Origin: JBBRHQ01 sp963720735
Lineage (GTDB): Bacteria; Actinomycetota; Thermoleophilia; Solirubrobacterales; 70-9
Assembly (NCBI GenBank): GCA_963720735.1
Contig: CAVRGL010000001.1
Coordinates: forward strand, 434,001-498,000
Length of the DNA: 64,000 bases
Direction: 5' to 3'
In this document: in pieces, positions 44,424-52,656 of the stretch
Layout: each line of letters starts with the position of its first letter
How positions within the stretch are numbered: position 1 is the first letter of the stretch
Position numbers and translations under genes: made by a program
Notes under the pieces: generated by a model
What the model was told of the DNA's origin: nothing
What the model saw: only the letters and a program-made list of their open reading frames with translations
The model's database searches: none

Positions 44424-45398
44424 TTAGCGAGCCTCCTCGATCGAGCTCCTGCGAACGATCCAGCGGGCGATGACGTTGACGATCAGCGCGAACGCGAGCA
44501 GGATCAGGCCCAGGTATGCGAGCGACTGCTTCTGCAGCGCGCCCGGTGCGCCCTGGTACTCGGAGGCGATCCGGCTGGCGAGCGTGTCGGCCCCGTGGAA
44601 GAAGGAGATGTTGATGCCGGCGAAACCTCCGATCACCTGGGTGACGGCGATCGCCTCGCCTATTGCGCGACCGAGACCGAGGATCGTAGCGCCGACTATT
44701 CCGGGCTTGGAATAGGGAAGGATGACCATCCGCACCATCTCCCACCGGGTCGCTCCAAGCGCGTAGGCGCCCTCCTTCAACTCGACCGGGACGGTCTCGA
44801 ATACTTCCCGGGTAACGCTGGAGACGATCGGCACGGTCATGATCGTCAGGATCGCCGCGGCGGTCAGCAGGCCTAGGGCAGACGGGTCGCCGCCGAATAT
44901 CGGCAGGAAGCCGAGCACGCTGTGAAGCGCCGGCTCGATCGTATCCCGCATGAACGGCCCCAGGACGAGGATCCCCCAGAGCCCCAGAATGACGCTGGGG
45001 ATCGCCGCCAGCAGATCGACCAGCGTCGCCACCGGGCGGCGCATGCGCCGCGGCGAGAGCTCGGTGAGATAGAGGGCGATCGCAATCGAAAGAGGCGCGG
45101 CGAAGAGCAGTGCGATCGCCGATGTGACAAAGGTTCCGTAGATGAAGGAGAGGGCGCCGAAGTTCTCTGTTACCGGGTTCCAATCGTTGGTGGTAAGGAA
45201 GCTCAGCCCGAACTTGCTGATCGCAGGCGCCGCCAAATGGATCACCTCATAGACGATCCCTGCGATCACGGCGACGCCCAGGACTGCCGCCAGTCCCGAA
45301 ATCCACTTCAGGATCGGATCACCGATGCGATCCGCAAGATTCCGTTTGGCGCGAAGCGCCGGAGCGGCGATCGTCTCGGCAGCGGCTGGCGGACTCAT
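44424..45398 (-). CDS. pstC: Phosphate ABC transporter permease PstC
   Basis: 324 residues, membrane subunit with six helices and the EAA loop KEGAYALGATRWEMVRMVILPY; TELSPRRMRRPVATLVDLLAAIPSVILGLWG is a conserved PstC stretch. Forms the phosphate channel with PstA. The start follows pstS by 120 nt, and that gap holds a strong hairpin. Confidence 0.95.
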   Translation of the reverse strand: MSPPAAAETIAAPALRAKRNLADRIGDPILKWISGLAAVLGVAVIAGIVYEVIHLAAPAISKFGLSFLTTNDWNPVTENFGALSFIYGTFVTSAIALLFAAPLSIAIALYLTELSPRRMRRPVATLVDLLAAIPSVILGLWGILVLGPFMRDTIEPALHSVLGFLPIFGGDPSALGLLTAAAILTIMTVPIVSSVTREVFETVPVELKEGAYALGATRWEMVRMVILPYSKPGIVGATILGLGRAIGEAIAVTQVIGGFAGINISFFHGADTLASRIASEYQGAPGALQKQSLAYLGLILLAFALIVNVIARWIVRRSSIEEAR

Positions 45399-45468
45399 CA
45401 GGCCCGAACCAAATCAGTTACCGATCGGGGCGCGGTGTCGAAACCGTTAATCATGCTCAATTGCCGCC

Positions 45469-45505
45469 CTGGGGCCGGGAGCCCGGCATTGGCTCCCGGC
45501 CCCAG
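45469..45505 (-). terminator. Strong intercistronic hairpin pstS-pstC
   Basis: A perfect 15-bp GC-rich stem (CTGGGGCCGGGAGCC with its complement) around a 7-nt loop. In pst operons pstS is made in excess of the membrane parts; this hairpin can act as a leaky terminator or protect the 3' end of the pstS message. It sits 14 nt behind the pstS stop. Confidence 0.65.
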
Positions 45506-45518
45506 GATGCGGATCTGC

Positions 45519-46566
45519 TCAGCTGCCGATCTTTGCGATCGCCTTCTTGGCCGCTGCCACGACCTGCGACGGCAGCGGGGCGAAATTGAGATCCGGGCCG
45601 AAAGCCTGCCCGGGACCGATCGCGTATGTGATGAACTTCTTCAGCTCATCCGCCTTGTCGGTCTTCAGCGGAACGATCACGTACGTGTAGGTGGAGATCG
45701 GGTACGCGCTCGTTGCCGAAGTCGGCAGATTGATCAGTGAGATCGAGTTGTCACTGTTGATCTTGCTGACCGCTGCGGCCGCTGCCTTGATGCTGGCGAC
45801 GTCCGGATTCGGGAACTTCCCGGCGGCGTTCTGCACCAACCCGTAGCTGAGGCCGTTGGAGGCGATATAGGCGAGGCCGAGGTAGCCGATCGCTCCGTCG
45901 GTCTGGGAGACGGCCGCGGCGACGCCGTCGCTCTTCTCGGCGCCGACCCCGGTGGGGAACTTCACTTGAGTGGAAACGCCGATCTTCGACTTGAACTCCG
46001 GGCTGACCGAGGACAGGTAGTTGGTCCAAGCGAACGTGTCGCCGCTTCCGTCACTGCGGTAGACCGGCGTCACCTTGGTGCCCGGCAGGTTGACCCCGGG
46101 GTTGAGCTTGGCGATCGCCGGATCGTTCCAGGTCGTGATCTTGCCTAGATACATGTCGGCGAGGACCGGGCCGCTCAGCTTGAGCTTGTTGGGGACGCCC
46201 TTGACGTTGTAGGACGGGAGAACAGCTGTGAGGGCCCAGGGAATCTGCTCGACGCCGTTGGCCGCCGAGAACTGGTCCGCGTGTCAATGGCGCGTCGCTG
46301 GCGCCGAAGTCAACCGTGCGGGCCGTGATCTGGTCGATCCCACCACCGCTCCCGATCGCCCCGTAGGTGACCGTGATCCCCGACTTGTCGGAGAAGTCCG
46401 GCTGCCACTTCGACATCAGCGGCGCGACCAGGGTGCTGCCGGCGCCGGTGATGGGGCCCGTGGCCGAGCCGCCGGAGCTCGTCGTGTCGCTCGAGGAGCT
46501 GCCGCAGGCAGCAATCCCCACTACGAGGGCAAGCGCCCCGACGACGCTCAGAAGTCTCTTCGTCAC
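45519..46566 (-). pseudogene. pstS: Phosphate-binding protein PstS, frameshifted
   Basis: Intact PstS would be 348 residues: GTG at 46566 with AAAGGAG seven bases upstream, lipobox GIAACGS, TGAGSTLVAPLMSKW, FGASDAPLT, then ADQFSAANGVEQIPWALTAV and so on to KAIAKIGS. The frame is lost at about 46281: after PLT (TTG ACA) one extra C precedes GCG GAC CAG. Removing it restores the full conserved protein. The rest is well conserved, so either a recent mutation or an assembly error. High-affinity phosphate capture depends on this protein. Confidence 0.85.
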
Positions 46567-46670
46567 TCGGTATCTCCTTTGGATTGGCGGCCGCGAAGGC
46601 CGTTTCATATCAGCGCAAGCCAGGCTCGCAGCGGACCCCCGGCAGCTTGTTACGTGCCTGTAGTGGCGAT

Positions 46671-46698
46671 GTAAAAAGGATGTGAAAGCGCCGTGAAC
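46671..46698 (-). promoter_or_regulatory. PHO-box-like direct repeats upstream of pstS
   Basis: GTAAAA, GTGAAA and GTGAAC (plus strand) begin at 46671, 46682 and 46693, exactly 11 bp apart; read on minus they are GTTCAC/TTTCAC/TTTTAC units. About 105 nt upstream of the pstS start. Probably bound by one or both PhoB-type regulators encoded next door. Confidence 0.7.
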
Positions 46699-46722
46699 AG
46701 GTCCCGGATGCCGGGTCCCGGT

Positions 46723-47052
46723 TCAGGGCTCCGGGGAGAAGCGGTAGCCGACTCCGATGTGGGTGTGGATCAGGCTCGACCCGGGCAGCGCGCTGCCCAG
46801 CTTCGTGCGCAGCCGGCTGACGTAGACGTCGACGGAGCGATCGGCCCTGCGCGGGGCCCGGCCCCAGACCTCGGAGTAGAGCTCCTCGCGGCTCATGATT
46901 CGCTGGGGGTGCGCGGCGAGGCAGCGCAGCAGCTGGAGCTCGCGAACCGTGAGGCTCAGGGGTCGCCCATCGACCAGCGCGGCGTGCTCGTCCGGCCGGA
47001 TCTCGAGGCGGCCGGCGAGGTAGCGCGATCGGGTCCCGTTGTCGCTGATCAT
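46723..47052 (-). CDS. Stand-alone PhoB/OmpR-type winged-helix regulator
   Basis: 109 residues, just the DNA-binding domain without a receiver: SLTVRELQLLRCLAAHPQRIMSREELYSEVWG, RRADRSVDVYVSRLRTKLG and IGVGYRFSPEP. It is closely similar to the C-terminal domain of the response regulator upstream, so it may be a truncated duplicate that competes for the same PHO-box-like repeats or dimerises with it. ATG at 47052; three GTGAAC repeats lie 47 nt upstream. Confidence 0.85.
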   Translation of the reverse strand: MISDNGTRSRYLAGRLEIRPDEHAALVDGRPLSLTVRELQLLRCLAAHPQRIMSREELYSEVWGRAPRRADRSVDVYVSRLRTKLGSALPGSSLIHTHIGVGYRFSPEP

Positions 47053-47098
47053 CCCAGCGGAGCATTCCCCAGGGACCAGTCGAGACGGTTACGGCATT

Positions 47099-47126
47099 GT
47101 GAACCTGCCGTGAACGCGCCGTGAAC
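47099..47126 (-). promoter_or_regulatory. Triple GTTCAC repeat upstream of winged-helix gene
   Basis: Three identical GTGAAC hexamers begin at 47099, 47110 and 47121, exactly 11 bp apart (GTTCAC on the minus strand), the best PHO-box-like array in the window. It lies in the promoter region of the stand-alone winged-helix gene and just after the response-regulator gene. Confidence 0.75.
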
Positions 47127-47144
47127 CGGCGCACCGAACCGTGC

Positions 47145-47990
47145 CTAGGGGCTACTCGGCATCGCGCTGGAAGCGCCTTCCGCGGGCTCGGTCGCCGGCG
47201 GCTCCTGACCTTCCGGGGCGGCCTGCGGCGGGGCCTGATGGTCGCCGGCACCGGGGACCGCCGGCTCGGGGTCGAAGCGGTAGCCGACCCCGAAGTGGGT
47301 GTGGATGTAGCTCCATCCGGGCGAGCGCTTGGCGAGCTTCTGGCGCAGCTTGCGGACGAAGACGTCGACCGAGCGGTCCCCGTGGGCCATCGCGTAGCCC
47401 CAGACCCGCTGGTAGATCGTCTCCCGCTCGAGGGCCTGTCCCTTGGCGCCGGAGAGCAGCTGCAGCAACTCGAACTCGCGCCTCGTGAGGTCGAGACTGG
47501 CGCCGGCGACGAAGGCCTGGAACTGGTCGGGCCTGATCTCCAGCTCGCCGACCACCAGCGGGCCGGACTCGACGCCCTGACTGCGCCGGCGGCAGCGGAC
47601 GATCGCCTCTATCCGCGCGATCACCTCCTCCGGATGGCACGGCTTGTTGACCCAGTCGTCCGCGCCGAGCCGCAGACCGCGGACTCGCTGGGCCACGCTG
47701 GACGGGCCGGTGCAGACGACCACCGCCAGGTCCGGCAGCATGCCGCAGATTCGCTCCAGGTAAGGCCAGCCATCCTCGCCGAGCACGGTTGGATCGAGAA
47801 CGACTGCCCCCAACTTCATCGCCACCAGCTCCTCCGGCGGAGCCGCACTGGAGAGGTGGCGAAGCTGCCAGCCGGCGGACTCCACCCGGTTCGCGAGCAC
47901 ACGGACGAAACCGCTGTCGTTGTCTATGACGGCGAGTCTGATGGCTTCTTCCCGGGTGAAGGGGTCAAATTCTGGCGGCACGCTGTTCAT
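47145..47990 (-). CDS. PhoB/PhoP-like response regulator
   Basis: 281 residues. Receiver domain 15-130: acidic pair VIDNDS, phospho-acceptor Asp in AVVLDPTVLGEDGW, Thr in VVVCTG and Lys in VNKPCHP. Winged helix 150-245 with LTRREFELLQLLSG, GDRSVDVFVRKLRQKL and FGVGYRFDPEP; the tail (250-281) is Pro/Glu/Ala-rich. Next to pst and preceded by its own TTCAC repeats, it is the likely phosphate-starvation activator. No histidine kinase gene is in the window. Confidence 0.88.
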   Translation of the reverse strand: MNSVPPEFDPFTREEAIRLAVIDNDSGFVRVLANRVESAGWQLRHLSSAAPPEELVAMKLGAVVLDPTVLGEDGWPYLERICGMLPDLAVVVCTGPSSVAQRVRGLRLGADDWVNKPCHPEEVIARIEAIVRCRRRSQGVESGPLVVGELEIRPDQFQAFVAGASLDLTRREFELLQLLSGAKGQALERETIYQRVWGYAMAHGDRSVDVFVRKLRQKLAKRSPGWSYIHTHFGVGYRFDPEPAVPGAGDHQAPPQAAPEGQEPPATEPAEGASSAMPSSP

Positions 47991-48066
47991 CTGGACGGCG
48001 CCCGTACCTGTCTTGACGGAAGGATTGTAGGTAGCGGCGCCGCCGGAGAATGCGGTGTTGCATGCA

Positions 48067-48083
48067 CTTCACAACTCTTTCAC
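48067..48083 (-). promoter_or_regulatory. PHO-box-like repeat upstream of response regulator
   Basis: TTCAC occurs at 48068 and 48079, 11 bp apart (CTTCACAACTCTTTCAC), about 77 nt upstream of the response-regulator start. This would give autoregulation. The remaining sequence to the uppP stop at 48266 shows no gene. Confidence 0.55.
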
Positions 48084-48265
48084 ATGCACATTGGGGGGTC
48101 TTTGGCCTTGCCACTGGGTTCTCCAGATCTTTACCTGCGCCTCAGCGCCGGGCGCGAAGCTGTCCCCACTCACGAGATTCCTCTCTCGTCAGCGCGCGCG
48201 GCCCGATCTGCCAAGGGGCCGCGCGCCTCATTTTCGGAGTGTTCCGCTGCAGCCGCCGGCAGCGA

Positions 48266-49108
48266 TCAGAAGGTCGCCGGGCGCAGGCCGGTGGCGATGA
48301 TCAGGATCACCGCGACGCCGACCACCAGTCGGTAGTAGACGAACGGCCGGTAGCTGCTGGTCCGCAGCAGCCTGAGCAGGAAAGCGATCGCCAGGAAGCC
48401 GGAGACCGCGGCGCCGATCGTGCCGACGATCATCGGGCCGGCGACCCCGTGCGGAAGCCCGTTGCTGACCGCCTTCGCCCCCTTGTAGAGGGTGGCGCCA
48501 GCGACCACCGGGATCAGCATCAGGAAGGAGAACCGGGCGGAGCTGTCGCGGTCGAGGCCGAGGAAGCGGGCGGCGGTGATGGTGATCCCGGAGCGCGAGG
48601 TGCCCGGCGCCAGCGCCAGAACCTGGGCCAGGCCGATCCAAATCCCGTCGCGGTTGTCGGCGTCCGACAGCGAGCGCCGCTGGGGAAGGCTGTCGGCGAC
48701 GCCCAGCAGGAGCGCGAAGAAGATCAGCTGGATCGCGATCATCCACGGCTCACCGAGGTGCTTGTCGATGAAGTCCGAGCCGAGACCGCCGATGATCACA
48801 GCGGGGATCGTGCCGATCGCGATCGCCACCGAGAGCCGTTCGCTGGCGGTCTCGACCGAGCGCTTGCGAAGCGCCGAGACGAACCCGACGGTCAGGGCGA
48901 CCACCTCAGCGCGGAAGTAGGCGATTGCGGCGATCAGGGTGCCGGCGTGCAGGGCGACGTCGAAGGTCTTGTTGAACTCGGGATGGTCGAGCAGGAAGCG
49001 GTAGTCCTGGAGCCACGGAACGAGGATCAGGTGGCCGGAGGAGGAGATCGGCAGGAACTCCGTCAAGCCCTGCACAATCCCCAGCAGCAGAGCTTCGAGG
49101 CTGGACAT
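48266..49108 (-). CDS. uppP: Undecaprenyl-diphosphatase UppP
   Basis: 280 residues, polytopic BacA-type enzyme that recycles undecaprenyl diphosphate to the monophosphate carrier for peptidoglycan and glycan export. Motif 1 GIVQGLTEFLPISSSGHLIL (ExxxE plus PGxSRSxxT-type partner) and motif 2 APGTSRSGITITAARFLGLDRD are intact. It stands upstream of the regulators on the same strand, separated by the PHO-box-like repeat. Confidence 0.95.
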   Translation of the reverse strand: MSSLEALLLGIVQGLTEFLPISSSGHLILVPWLQDYRFLLDHPEFNKTFDVALHAGTLIAAIAYFRAEVVALTVGFVSALRKRSVETASERLSVAIAIGTIPAVIIGGLGSDFIDKHLGEPWMIAIQLIFFALLLGVADSLPQRRSLSDADNRDGIWIGLAQVLALAPGTSRSGITITAARFLGLDRDSSARFSFLMLIPVVAGATLYKGAKAVSNGLPHGVAGPMIVGTIGAAVSGFLAIAFLLRLLRTSSYRPFVYYRLVVGVAVILIIATGLRPATF

Positions 49109-49180
49109 CGGGCGGGGATCGTAGTCGAGGAAACGTCAAATGCAGCCAGAGTGGCCGCCGCGGTGCGATAGATTCACCGT

Positions 49181-49438
49181 GTGAACCTCGCGCGGACCCT
49201 CGCCCGGATCGTCGCCCTCTCGTGGCTGATCGCGCTCATCCTGGTGATCGCGGCCCCCGCCGCCTTCGCCGCCGACGGCGTCGGCCTCGCGGGCCGCACC
49301 ACCGACAAGACCGTCACCTTCTTCTGCTTCGGTGTGATCGCCTTCTTCCCGATCCTGGTGACCGTCCTCTCGCTGATCCAGGGACGGCTGGAGAAGCGCA
49401 AGGAGCGCCGCCGCTACGACCTCGAGCGGTTGAGCTGA
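49181..49438 (+). CDS. Small exported/membrane protein, unknown
   Basis: 85 residues: a signal-like helix (residues 5-27, ending PAAFAADG), a short loop GLAGRTTDKTVT, a second helix FFCFGVIAFFPILVTVLSLIQG and a basic tail EKRKERRRYD. GTG start. It is divergent from uppP by 72 nt. No family recognised; possibly a small envelope protein. Confidence 0.7.
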   Translation: MNLARTLARIVALSWLIALILVIAAPAAFAADGVGLAGRTTDKTVTFFCFGVIAFFPILVTVLSLIQGRLEKRKERRRYDLERLS

Positions 49439-49463
49439 AGCTGCGCTGAGAGGCGCGCTTCTA

Positions 49464-50393
49464 ATTGGCGTTCTTTTCCTGCATTGCGACTGGCACGCCA
49501 ATGCCTATCTGCGGGTGATGTTGGATTCAGTCTTCGGTCCCCAAGCAGTTTCAGAATGAGATTGCTTGGTGCTATCGGGGCGGCGGCGTTTCGAAGAAGC
49601 GATTTGGGCGGAAACAAGACAAGATCTTCTTCTATGCGAAGGGCAAGAGCCACTTCTTTGAACCACAGTTCGTGCGCTATACAGACTGGTAGATAAGCAA
49701 ATCACCGAAGGGGCGGCGGCAGAACAGCACACCTATAGACCTTGAGCGTGGCGCTCATATGAAAGACTGGTGGACGGACCTCAATGCACTGCAAACCTGG
49801 TCGCCCGAGAGTTTGGGATATCCGACGCAGAAGCGCGAGTAGTTGCTGGAAAGGATCATCGTGTCTTACAAGTCAGCAGGGGGACATCGTCCTCGATACC
49901 TTCTGCGGATGCGGAACCGCGGTGGCCGTTGCTCATCGACTAGAGCGGCAATGGATAGGCATGGACATCAGCCACACCGCCGTCGGCTCATGCAGCGCCG
50001 GCTCGAGAAACAGGGCGCGACGGTAGATCTGGTCGGCCTGCCAGTAACCATGGATGATATGCAGGCCCTACGTCCATTCGAGTTTCAGAATTGGGTCATC
50101 CAACGCGTACAGGGAACACATTCGCCACGCAAGACCGGAGACATGGGGATTGATGGTTATACCTACATGGAGCATCTGCCGATTCAGGTCAAGCAATCAG
50201 AGCGGATTGGTCGCAATGTGGTCGATAACTTCGAAACCGCTGTGGAGCGCAGCGGCAAACACAAGGGGTACGTCGTCGGGTTCAGCTTTACCCGCGGTGC
50301 GCACGAGGAGGCCGCTCGCGCCAAGGCCGAGAAGGGGATGGAGATAGAGCTTGTAAAGATTTCCACGCTGATCCAGGGCCCACGGATCGAGTG
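49464..50393 (+). pseudogene. Decayed DNA methyltransferase fused to Mrr-like nuclease
   Basis: Pieces of one gene in several frames. GVLFLHCDWHANAYLRVMLD (frame from 49464) then, after a shift near 49545, QFQNEIAWCYRGGGVSKKRF and FFYAKGKSHFFEPQF to a stop; after a gap WWTDLNALQTWSPESLGYPTQK meets an in-frame TAG; then DIVLDTFCGCGTAVAVAHRL with WIGMDISH, the SAM motif, in another frame; and last an open stretch, LRPFEFQNWVIQRVQG, GDMGIDGYTY, PIQVKQSE, an Mrr-like PD-(D/E)xK fold. At least one stop, two shifts and a deletion. Lower GC than neighbours suggests it was acquired. Confidence 0.8.
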
Positions 50394-50605
50394 ACCGCGG
50401 ACCTGATGAAGCTGTTCCCCAAACTGCGCCGCTGATACCTCGACTTGCCCTTGCCAGCTTCACGACCGAAAAAGAACCGGCCTTCATTCGAGGAACTCGT
50501 TCGTAGCGACCGCTCGCTGACAATGGCGCGTTAGCAAGCAGCGCGGCGCAGCAGCGTTAGAAACATCGACAGTCCATCGCGGCGATGGTTGTATCGCCAC
50601 GCATA
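50394..50605. other. Intergenic, no recognisable gene
   Basis: 212 bases between the methyltransferase remnant and the transposase remnant. Only fragments with many stops in all frames, of mixed composition; it probably includes the end of the inserted element but no clear terminal repeat can be matched. Confidence 0.4.
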
Positions 50606-51135
50606 CTAGTCTAGATAGGACTGAAGCCAGCGGCGCGACACGTGCTTGTAAGCGCCGCGCATCCCAGTCTTGAGGTTGCCGAAGAAGCCTTCGATCGTGT
50701 TCGTGTAGACGTCGCGCTCGACGTAGAGGCCGGCTGAGTGATTGATGATCCGATGGTCGAGGTATTCGCGGCGCAGCGGCTTATACGCCTGCGAGTCGTC
50801 CGTAAAGAGGATCGAGGAAGGGTTGACCGCTGGCGCACTTCTCTACTAAGTGCAGGACCGCGCCGCGAGGGAATGACGCGCAGCTTCACGCGCCCGCCAC
50901 GCTCGACCATCCCGAGGATCGTCGGCTTCGCTTCGCGGAAGGCCGCAATCGCTTTGCGGTCGGGCAGCGTGTTTCTGGGCTTCCCGCCCCACGAAGTCTC
51001 GTCAACCTCCACGTCGCCCGACAGCGGCTCGCCCATCGTCGCCCATCAAGTCGTTGCGAATCTTGTTGAACATGCGCCACGCGGTCTTGTAGGTCACGCC
51101 CAGCTCGCGCTCTAGTGTGATCTGCGTCACACAAG
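50606..51135 (-). pseudogene. ISXO2/IS1595-like transposase remnant
   Basis: Truncated and frameshifted. The 5' end has LERELGVTYKTAWRMFNKIR directly at the junction with the M23 gene; then SGDVEVDETSWGGKPRN (first Asp) and TILGMVERGGRVKLRVIPSR; after one or more shifts near 50830-50850 the frame continues as ILFTDDSQAYKPLRREYL and NHSAGLYVERDVYTNTIEGF with the final Glu, ending at 50606. The N-terminal zinc ribbon is missing, so it cannot move by itself. Confidence 0.8.
51116..51131. promoter_or_regulatory. Perfect CRP-type palindrome upstream of M23 gene
   Basis: TGTGA-TCTGCG-TCACA matches the CRP/Cmr consensus exactly. It lies 46-61 bases upstream of the GTG at 51177, a usual activator distance. 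Caution: it also lies inside, or at the edge of, the transposase remnant reading frame, so it could be fortuitous. Confidence 0.5.
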
Positions 51136-51176
51136 CGAGGTCATCCGGCTCCATCGGTGTAGTTCCGACCTCCCCC

Positions 51177-51737
51177 GTGATCCATCCCTCGAGGGTCGCC
51201 TCGCTGGCGGCCACAACCGCAGTCGTGATCGCCTCGGCGCTTGCCGTCGGTGCGACCCCTGCGATCGCCTCGCTTCCCGCTCCCCCGGACGGCGGCCCGG
51301 TGATGCCCCTGGAGAAGATGCCGCACTACGGCGACGGCCCCGGCGCGGGCCGCGGCCACGAGGGCCAGGACCTGTTCGCGCCGGTCGGGACCGACGAACT
51401 GGCGATCGTCGACGCGGCCGTCACCGACACCGGCAGCGGCTATCAGGGGGGCCGCGGCAACTACGTCTCGATCTACAGCAGCGATACCGACCGCACCTAC
51501 AACTACTTCCACATGGTCAGCCCACCCGATGTCCGCGTCGGGCAGCGGGTCCGCGCCGGCCAGAAGCTCGGCGATCTCGGCTGTACCGGCTCCTGCTGGG
51601 GCCCGCATCTGCACTTCGAGATGCGCCGCGGTGATGACGAGTACGGCCCGGTCGAGGACCCGAAGCCACTGCTCGAGACCCTCCACCTCGCCTCCGCGTC
51701 TCCCGCGGAGGCCTTCACGGAGACGATCCGGCCGTAG
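51177..51737 (+). CDS. Secreted M23 family metallopeptidase
   Basis: About 186 residues. Signal peptide (SRVASLAATTAVVIASALAVGATPAIAS) then a LytM/M23 domain: zinc ligands in GRGHEGQDLFAPVGT (H and D) and catalytic/zinc HxH in WGPHLHFEM, with NYVSIYSSDTDRTYNYFHM between. It cuts peptidoglycan peptide bridges. The GTG at 51177 is chosen; a longer frame from 51117 would begin inside the CRP-type site. No clear ribosome-binding site is seen, perhaps because the transposase remnant reaches its 5' end. Confidence 0.85.
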   Translation: MIHPSRVASLAATTAVVIASALAVGATPAIASLPAPPDGGPVMPLEKMPHYGDGPGAGRGHEGQDLFAPVGTDELAIVDAAVTDTGSGYQGGRGNYVSIYSSDTDRTYNYFHMVSPPDVRVGQRVRAGQKLGDLGCTGSCWGPHLHFEMRRGDDEYGPVEDPKPLLETLHLASASPAEAFTETIRP

Positions 51738-51742
51738 GGCCA

Positions 51743-51767
51743 TGCCGGCGCGGTGTTAGCGCCGGCA
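51743..51767. terminator. Bidirectional terminator hairpin
   Basis: TGCCGGCGC pairs perfectly with GCGCCGGCA around a 7-nt loop, 5 nt after the M23 stop and 38 nt before the convergent HD-gene stop. Confidence 0.6.
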
Positions 51768-51804
51768 CAGGCATGTCAGGCGGCGAAGCCGCCGCAAGTG
51801 ATTC

Positions 51805-52656
51805 CTAACCCGGAAGCCTGAATCCCGAGAGCAGGCGCTTCTCGCTCTCGCCGCTGACCTCTGCCACGACCTCGATCATGCCCTCCAGCGGGGTCCCCCG
51901 GATCTTCGTCGCCAGCAGGTCGTCGACCTGGAAGATCCCGGCCGAGTTGTTGAGCTCGATCTCGATCCGGACCGGCCTCTCCTCGCCTGCCGCGATCCGC
52001 ACCTCGTCGATCGCCGCCGCCGAGATCGAGTGGATACCCTCCCTGCCCGACTCCAGGGGGATCCGCGAGCGGCCCTGAGCCATGTCGAGGGCGTCGGCGA
52101 CCCGGACCACCCCGGCCTCGAGCGTGTACGGGTCGCCGCGGCGGCGGTGGCCGATGATCGCGTGCAGGGTCTCGGCGATCATCACCGAGCGCCTCGGCTC
52201 CCGGTAGGCGCTGGCCAGCAGCCTGCCCAGCGCCTCCTTGGCCAGGAAGAGGCTGTAGGCCTCGTGATCGGCACGGTGGATCGACATCCCGACGTCGTGC
52301 AGCAATGCCCCGCCGGCGACGACGACCTCGGCGTCCCGCACGCTCATCCCGTGGTCGCTGACCATCGCCGGCTCGACCCCTGCCCGGGTCAGCAGCCGCA
52401 GCAGCCGCAGGGCTATGTTGAGCACGATCTGCACGTGCACCCAGGAGTGGTCGGACATCCCCAGCCGCTCCGACTGCACCTGGGCCATGTACCACCAGGC
52501 CCGCACCTCGTCGTCGGAGTTGACCGACTCGAGGAAGGACTCGAGCTTGCGGTTGCCGCGGGTGGGGGCCCGCACCCGGCTCTCGGCGACGGCCTCGGCC
52601 GGCGGCTTCCGGGCAGGTCCCCCGGGACCGGGGAGGGCTTCGGTCTCCTCGCTCAA
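51805..52656 (-). CDS. HD domain phosphohydrolase-like protein
   Basis: 283 residues. HD fold with SWVHVQIVLNIAL, the metal motif GALLHDVGMSIHRADHE and later IAETLHAIIGHRR and RVADALDMAQGRSR. A C-terminal ferredoxin-like part ends SEKRLLSGFRLPG. The TTG start overlaps the stop of the Ppx/GppA-like gene as TTGA. In E. coli Ppx/GppA the ASKHA core is fused to an HD-type region, so this pair may be the split equivalent. Nucleotide substrate unknown. Confidence 0.82.
   Translation of the reverse strand: MSEETEALPGPGGPARKPPAEAVAESRVRAPTRGNRKLESFLESVNSDDEVRAWWYMAQVQSERLGMSDHSWVHVQIVLNIALRLLRLLTRAGVEPAMVSDHGMSVRDAEVVVAGGALLHDVGMSIHRADHEAYSLFLAKEALGRLLASAYREPRRSVMIAETLHAIIGHRRRGDPYTLEAGVVRVADALDMAQGRSRIPLESGREGIHSISAAAIDEVRIAAGEERPVRIEIELNNSAGIFQVDDLLATKIRGTPLEGMIEVVAEVSGESEKRLLSGFRLPG

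Noticed and set aside
51117..51176. Longer N-terminus for the M23 protein
   Set aside because: These 20 codons lie in the CRP-type site and transposase junction, and do not look like a signal peptide; the GTG at 51177 is better.
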